Shown piece by piece: positions 17,397-20,670 of a stretch of DNA of 20,670 bases. The stretch lies in NCBI GenBank assembly GCA_964421865.1, contig CAYQZH010000036.1, positions 1 through 20,670 of the forward strand, written 5' to 3'. The DNA comes from SBAX01 sp964421865 (GTDB taxonomy: Bacteria > Planctomycetota > Phycisphaerae > UBA1845). Both the position numbers and the translations under genes were made by a program. Positions within the stretch are counted from its first letter, which is position 1, and every line of letters starts with the position of its first letter. The notes under the pieces are model-generated. The model saw only the letters and a list, made by a program, of their open reading frames with translations. It was not told where the DNA came from and did not search any database.

Positions 17397-18044
17397 ATGT
17401 CCCTGAACGAACAGCTCGAACAGATGCGCCAGGTCTCCTGGGGTCGCTGGCCCGCGGAGAAGCTCGCCGTGGTCATCCGCGCCCGCGATGAACTCGCCGG
17501 CTCCGGCCTCGTGGACCGCATCCTCGGCATCGGCGATCACGCCCCCGACTTTGCGCTACCCAGCTCGTTGGGCGGAACAGGGCGGCTCGCCGATTTACTG
17601 CACCGCGGCCCGCTCGTCGTCGCGTTTTACCGAGGTCATTGGTGAAGGTACTGCAATGCCGAGTTGTCGGCACTCCAGCAGTTGCTGGAGGACATCCGAA
17701 GCCTTGGGGCCGACCTCGTCGCGATTTCCCCCGAACTCCCCGACAGTTCCCACGTCACGGCCGAGAAGAACAATCTTACGTTCCACGTCCTCAGCGACGT
17801 CGGCAACGAGGTTGCCAAAAAGTTCGGTCTTGTTTTCCAACTGCCGCTCGATCTGCGCGAAATGTACAAGAGCTTGGGGATTGATCTTCCGGCCCACAAC
17901 GGCGACCAAAGCTACGAATTGCCCCTCCCCGCGACCTACGTCATCGACCGCGGCGGCATCATCCGGGCCGTCTTCGCCGACGCCGATTACGTCAAACGCA
18001 TGGAACCGGCCGACATCCTCGCCGCCCTGCGTACCATTGTGTAA
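17397..18044 (+). CDS. Peroxiredoxin-like (AhpC/TSA, thioredoxin-fold) candidate selenoprotein, Sec at in-frame TGA 17643-17645
   Basis: Read through the TGA, the gene gives 215 residues of one continuous frame with a thioredoxin-fold peroxiredoxin pattern: GDHAPDFALPSSLGG (46-60), VVAFYRGHW (74-82), then U83-R-Y-C86-NAELSALQ, AISPELPDSS, and ATYVIDRGGIIRAVF near the C-terminus. Related proteins have FYRGxWCPYCNxEL, so the TGA sits exactly at the first (peroxidatic) cysteine. Cys86 is the only cysteine in the protein, so activity would rest on a UxxC pair. The start ATG has GGGAGG 6 nt upstream. Translation stopping at the TGA would give 82 residues lacking the active site. Likely role: thiol-dependent peroxide reduction. 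Alternatives are a nonsense mutation or sequencing error. No sel genes are in the window. Confidence 0.82.
17651..17690 (+). promoter_or_regulatory. Candidate bacterial SECIS element(s) downstream of the UGA
   Basis: Hairpin A is TGCCGA-GTTG-TCGGCA (17657-17672), a perfect 6-bp stem beginning 11 nt after the TGA; CTGC/GCAG (17651-17654 with 17678-17681) can extend it below an internal loop. Hairpin B is CTCCAGC-AGTT-GCTGGAG (17673-17690), a perfect 7-bp stem that directly abuts A. The loops start 17 and 34 nt after the TGA, and each has G in its first two bases. Both agree with general descriptions of bacterial SECIS hairpins inside the reading frame. Which one SelB would bind cannot be told by eye. 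Confidence 0.6.
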
Positions 18045-18125
18045 ACGTTTTCGTGCGCCATCCGAGCCGGCCATGAGCTCGTTCGATGTCACTGCTACAG
18101 GTCGTGGAAACGGGTTGGTAGGGTA

Positions 18126-18350
18126 ATGGACGAATTAAGCCTCGACGTCGAACGCGAAGCCTTGAAGCGTTGCCGCCAGGAGATCACCCTACTGCTGGGA
18201 TCGCTTACCGCGCAGAACAGCAACCTCGACCAAACCAGCTACGATACACGTCGGAGCACGCTGCTGGGCCAGATCCGAGAACTTGACCGGCGGATTGCTG
18301 AGATTGATCTTGACGAAGGGAGCCTACGCCGTATGGAAGGCGGCGAGTGA
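18126..18350 (+). CDS. Small hypothetical coiled-coil protein
   Basis: The 74-aa acidic product is predicted helical throughout, with heptad-like leucine/isoleucine spacing (ITLLLGSLTAQN, LLGQIRELDRRIAEIDLDEG). I do not recognise a family. It starts at an ATG 81 nt after the peroxiredoxin-like gene, with only a weak purine-rich site ahead, so it may share that transcript. The absence of rare-codon or shadow features makes it a plausible gene, but there is no functional clue. Confidence 0.5.
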   Translation: MDELSLDVEREALKRCRQEITLLLGSLTAQNSNLDQTSYDTRRSTLLGQIRELDRRIAEIDLDEGSLRRMEGGE

Positions 18351-18361
18351 TTCGTGAACAT

Positions 18362-18640
18362 CTATACACCGTCAGCGTAAATCTCTGCCCAGCCCTCGGC
18401 TGATGGGTGGCGGATGATGATATGCGCGACCTGGCCTGGTTGGCCGGTCTCCTCGTTATGGTAGCGAACGAAGATCTCGGCGCCGGGTCGCAAAGCATCT
18501 TCCACGCCGTTGGGATCGAGCAGGCAGCGCACGACCCCGCCGAATATGTGCCCGCCGTACACGAGCGTCAACATCTCGCCCGTGGAGCGAACGGTTTCGA
18601 GGACAAAACGTCGATATTCGTCAGGCGGCTGCTCGTCCAT
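18362..18640 (-). CDS. Small hypothetical protein
   Basis: The 92-aa product begins with an acidic DEQPPDEYRRFVLETV segment and continues with beta-rich sequence (MLTLVYGGHIFGGVV, AEIFVRYHNEE, AHIIIRHPSAEGWAEIY). No family is recognised and no signal peptide is present. The frame continues upstream to 18919, but that part overlaps a repeat element and a DUF971 remnant in another frame. The ATG at 18640 is therefore chosen, although its ribosome site is weak. It converges with the small coiled-coil gene. Confidence 0.5.
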   Translation of the reverse strand: MDEQPPDEYRRFVLETVRSTGEMLTLVYGGHIFGGVVRCLLDPNGVEDALRPGAEIFVRYHNEETGQPGQVAHIIIRHPSAEGWAEIYADGV

Positions 18641-18687
18641 GTCTGCATCCAGGATTCTATCCGGACAATGCCGATGCGTCGCGGTCG

Positions 18688-18825
18688 TTACGGAACGGTC
18701 TGCATTCGGTGAAGTCGATCCCACGAGTAGATGCCGGTATCGTGGCCGTCGGAGAAGACAAACGTGACCGGCGGGGTGGCACGGTACGTATGTTCGGTGT
18801 GCCACTGCTCTTGAGCAGTGCCCAT
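18688..18825 (-). pseudogene. Remnant of a DUF971 (GBBH-like N-terminal domain) gene
   Basis: An unlisted 45-codon frame (ATG 18825, TAA 18688) ends in VTFVFSDGHDTGIYSWDRL, the strongly conserved C-terminal part of DUF971 proteins (pattern V-x-F-SDGHDTGIYSWD). Complete DUF971 proteins are about 90-120 residues, so roughly the first two-thirds are missing. The upstream half of this frame (from the ATG to about 18777) is encoded by a palindromic repeat. The simplest reading is a gene truncated by repeat insertion or by a deletion ending at the repeat. A short expressed protein is possible but less likely. Confidence 0.55.
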
Positions 18826-18871
18826 TCCCGCTCATTGCGGACGGTCCACTGTTGTTCCAACAGTGGCACAC
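18797..18871. repeat. 75-bp palindromic element with 11-bp inverted ends
   Basis: GTGTGCCACTG (18797-18807) is matched by CAGTGGCACAC (18861-18871). Inside, CACTGCTC-TT-GAGCAGTG (18803-18820) and CCACTGTTG-TTC-CAACAGTGG (18846-18866) are each perfect hairpins. GTGGCAC near 18777 can pair with GTGCCAC in the first end, so the element may extend leftward. It encodes no protein of its own and resembles a miniature inverted-repeat or REP-pair element. It overlaps the 3' end of the methyltransferase gene and the 5' part of the DUF971 remnant. Confidence 0.8.
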
Positions 18872-20142
18872 GCGCCGACGCGCAGCCAGAGCACCTTCAG
18901 ATACTCCGACTCCGGGCAATCGAGCATCACTGGATGGTCAGGCCCCGCTCCGGTCTGCTCGAACATCTGCAAAGGTCGTTTCAACCCCCGCGCCGCACGA
19001 TGCACGGTCTCGATGAAAACGTCCCGTGACACCAACCCGCTGCAACTGCAAGTCATCAACACGCCGCCCGGACGGACCACCTGCATGGCCAGCCCGTTCA
19101 GGTCGTGATACTTCCGCAGCGAATCCTGAACGTCGTCTCGCGTCGGGGCCAGTTTCGGCGGATCGAGAATGACCGTGTCGAACTGCCGCCCGTTGGCGAT
19201 CATCTGCCGCAAATACGCGAACGCATCCGCGTGGACCAGGTTGATCCGCGTCCGGTTGAGGTTCATGTTCTCGCGGGCGACGGCGACGGCGGCCTCGTCC
19301 AGATCGACCGAGGTCACCTCCTTCGCTCCGCCCAGCAGCTTCGCGCAAAGCCCGAACCCGCCGGTGTAGCAGCACAAATCCAGCACCGTCGCGTCGCGGC
19401 AGAAGGTCGCGATCCGCCGCCGGTTGTCGCGCTGGTCGCAGAAAAAGCCGGTCTTGTGCCCGGCCGCAACGTCCACCCGGTACCGCACCCCATGCTCGCA
19501 GATGGTGAGCAACCCGACGTCGGGTTGGGCGCTCGGTTCCACGTGAAACTGTTCGATGCGTTCGATCGGCGGATCGGCGCGCACGAGCGAGCGCCAGGTT
19601 AAGCTCGCCCGATCCGGGCGATCCAAACTCGTCGGCGGCCCCAACAGCTCCGCGAGCCGTTCGGCCAACATCTGCGTCCGCTGGAACATCCCCAGCGAAA
19701 AGACCTCGAATACCAAACAATCCGCGTAACGCTCCACGATCAACCCGCTCAGCCCGTCCCCCTCGGCATGCACCAGTCGGTAGGCGTCCGTCGTTTCCTC
19801 GACGTTCAGACGACGACGCAGCTCAACCGCTTCCGTCAGCCTCGACCGCCAGAACGCGTCGTCGACGGCCCGGTCGCCGTGAACGAGCATCCGCAAGACG
19901 ATCGTGGAGTTGGGATTGTAGAGGCCTCGACCGAAGAACCGGCCCGACTTGTCGTAGATGTTGACCACATCGCCGGGCTTGGCCGTCGGATCGGCGTCGC
20001 CGACCATGCGGGCGTAGAGGAAGGGGTGTGAGCTTCCCGACCGAAGCCGCACCCAGGGAGAGACCGCGTCCGGCGGCGACTGGGCCGCCCCGCGCTGTTG
20101 GTTCTTCGGGGAACGGCCTCCGCCGGCACTCGCGCTTCGCAT
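18832..20142 (-). CDS. RlmI-like class I SAM-dependent RNA methyltransferase (PUA + Rossmann)
   Basis: The 436-aa protein resembles RlmI-type 23S rRNA m5C methyltransferases. A PUA-type N-terminus (SSHPFLYARMV, KPGDVVNIYDKSGRFFGRGLYNPNS) binds RNA. A middle segment (YRLVHAEGDGLSGLIVERYAD) and GHKTGFFCDQRDNR (228-241) lead into the SAM site VLDLCCYTGGFGLCA (253-267). The motif SVDLDEAAV is followed by DPPKLAPTRDD (327-337) and TCSCSGL (364-370), which carry the methyltransfer motifs IV and VI. Family members end near the LWLRV seen at 418-422; here 14 more residues (VGACATVGTTVDRPQ region) run into a repeat element that supplies the stop. The exact rRNA target is not proven. The ATG at 20142 is the best start. 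Confidence 0.9.
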   Translation of the reverse strand: MRSASAGGGRSPKNQQRGAAQSPPDAVSPWVRLRSGSSHPFLYARMVGDADPTAKPGDVVNIYDKSGRFFGRGLYNPNSTIVLRMLVHGDRAVDDAFWRSRLTEAVELRRRLNVEETTDAYRLVHAEGDGLSGLIVERYADCLVFEVFSLGMFQRTQMLAERLAELLGPPTSLDRPDRASLTWRSLVRADPPIERIEQFHVEPSAQPDVGLLTICEHGVRYRVDVAAGHKTGFFCDQRDNRRRIATFCRDATVLDLCCYTGGFGLCAKLLGGAKEVTSVDLDEAAVAVARENMNLNRTRINLVHADAFAYLRQMIANGRQFDTVILDPPKLAPTRDDVQDSLRKYHDLNGLAMQVVRPGGVLMTCSCSGLVSRDVFIETVHRAARGLKRPLQMFEQTGAGPDHPVMLDCPESEYLKVLWLRVGACATVGTTVDRPQ

Positions 20143-20257
20143 TCACCCATACTCCCGCGACCCGATCGCCCCCGCAAGCGACATGACAATCAGAACCGTC
20201 CGCCGCAGACGGATTCAGGAGCGGACCGGAAACCCCGAAATCGGGCTGTTTGGGGGC

Positions 20258-20287
20258 TTGTGCCGGCAGGGCGGGCAACAGTACAAT
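20258..20287 (+). promoter_or_regulatory. Putative sigma70-type promoter for the RCC1-repeat gene
   Basis: TTGTGC (20258-20263) and TACAAT (20282-20287) are separated by 18 nt and lie about 60 nt upstream of the RCC1-repeat start codon. The match is fair for a GC-rich genome but rests on sequence alone. The rest of 20143-20347 shows no gene. Confidence 0.4.
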
Positions 20288-20347
20288 GGGCCTTCGTTCT
20301 TTTCGATCGCCGCAATTGAGTACGGCGACCATCTTCGGGAGGGATTT

Positions 20348-20670
20348 ATGAATCTTGCAATTCGAGAAAACACGCGTCGTGGTCGTGGAACAATACGCGG
20401 GGCTTGCGTCCTCGCTCTTGCCTGCGTCAGCGCGACACTGACCCCGGCGGGCATTGTTAACGCGGACCCGCCTCAGGGCGCGATCGTGGCGGTGGGAGAC
20501 ATTTACTACGGTCAAACAAACGTCCCCGCGCCCAACACCGGTTTCATCGCCGTCGCCGCGGGTGAGTTCCACAGTCTGGGTCTCAAGGCCGACGGGTCCA
20601 TCGTGGCGTGGGGAGCCAACGGCTCCGGCCGGACCAACGTCCCCGCACCCAACACGGGTTTCGTGGGCGT
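20348..20670 (+). CDS. Secreted RCC1-like repeat protein (5' part, cut by window end)
   Basis: The first 107 codons are present. The ATG has GGGAGGG just upstream. The N-terminus is basic (NLAIRENTRRGRG) and then hydrophobic (ACVLALACVSATLTPAGIVNA), giving a signal peptide. After it come repeats of RCC1/beta-propeller type: AVAAGEFHSLGLKADGSIVAWG, flanked by the spacer GQTNVPAPNTGF or GRTNVPAPNTGF. Two spacer copies are already visible and nearly identical at DNA level (ACGTCCCCGC-CCCAACAC-GGTTTC), so the full gene probably holds many near-perfect repeats. Such proteins are frequent in planctomycetes; the ligand is unknown. Confidence 0.85.
   Translation, partial: MNLAIRENTRRGRGTIRGACVLALACVSATLTPAGIVNADPPQGAIVAVGDIYYGQTNVPAPNTGFIAVAAGEFHSLGLKADGSIVAWGANGSGRTNVPAPNTGFVG

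Noticed and set aside
17397..17645. Reading the peroxiredoxin-like gene as a simple nonsense pseudogene or two separate genes
   Set aside because: The only stop is a TGA at the exact catalytic-cysteine column, the frame is otherwise intact, and hairpins follow at SECIS-like spacing. A pseudogene remains possible but is less economical.
18797..18871. Simple bidirectional terminator between convergent genes
   Set aside because: Hairpins lack T-runs, carry inverted 11-bp ends, and overlap the coding end of the methyltransferase; a repeat element fits better.
18641..18919. N-terminal extension of the 92-aa hypothetical protein
   Set aside because: The frame passes through the palindromic element and is antisense-like cysteine/histidine-rich sequence, while another frame here matches DUF971.

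Overview
The window looks like a high-GC chromosome segment of a planctomycete, most likely a Phycisphaerae-type organism. The lineage call is an inference from four things: a giant secreted protein with CC-type cysteine modules and a dockerin-like DxDxDG tail; an RCC1-like repeat protein with the same kind of repeat; many small palindromic and heptameric repeats between genes; and the general base composition. No phage, plasmid, CRISPR or transposase genes were seen.

Layout. Positions 1-359 are non-coding and hold an array of palindromes. Positions 360-7480 (minus strand) form a sulfate-reduction, tetrapyrrole and siroheme block, read in the order cysH, sulfite reductase, hemA, a three-domain cbiX-cobA-hemD fusion, hemB. 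The last four genes are joined by 4-nt stop/start overlaps. A 342-nt leader upstream of cysH carries a long-range 8-bp helix, a U-run and a strong intrinsic terminator, so it is a candidate regulatory RNA. A YacP/NYN gene and a plus-strand tRNA-Ala(UGC) follow. Positions 8753-12967 (minus) encode a 1404-aa secreted Asp-box protein.

Positions 13254-17220 (plus) hold three overlapping genes for HtrA-like proteins. The first keeps the His-Asp-Ser triad. The next two have replaced all three catalytic residues, giving a protease plus two pseudoproteases. Next comes a peroxiredoxin-like gene (17397-18044) in which an in-frame TGA sits exactly where the family has its first active-site cysteine (W-[TGA]-R-Y-C). 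Two perfect hairpins lie directly downstream. This reads as a selenoprotein with a UxxC centre and is the most striking observation here. Two small hypothetical genes, a remnant of a DUF971 gene, a 75-bp palindromic element and an RlmI-like RNA methyltransferase follow. The window ends in the start of an RCC1-repeat secreted protein.

How the genes work together. HemA, HemB and the HemD domain make uroporphyrinogen III. The CobA domain methylates it and the CbiX domain inserts metal, giving siroheme, the cofactor of the adjacent sulfite reductase. CysH supplies sulfite. The precorrin-2 dehydrogenase step, hemL and hemC are not in the window. Several intergenic repeat types also occur inside coding sequence: in the linker of the cbiX-cobA-hemD fusion, in a linker of the Asp-box protein, and at the 3' end of the methyltransferase.
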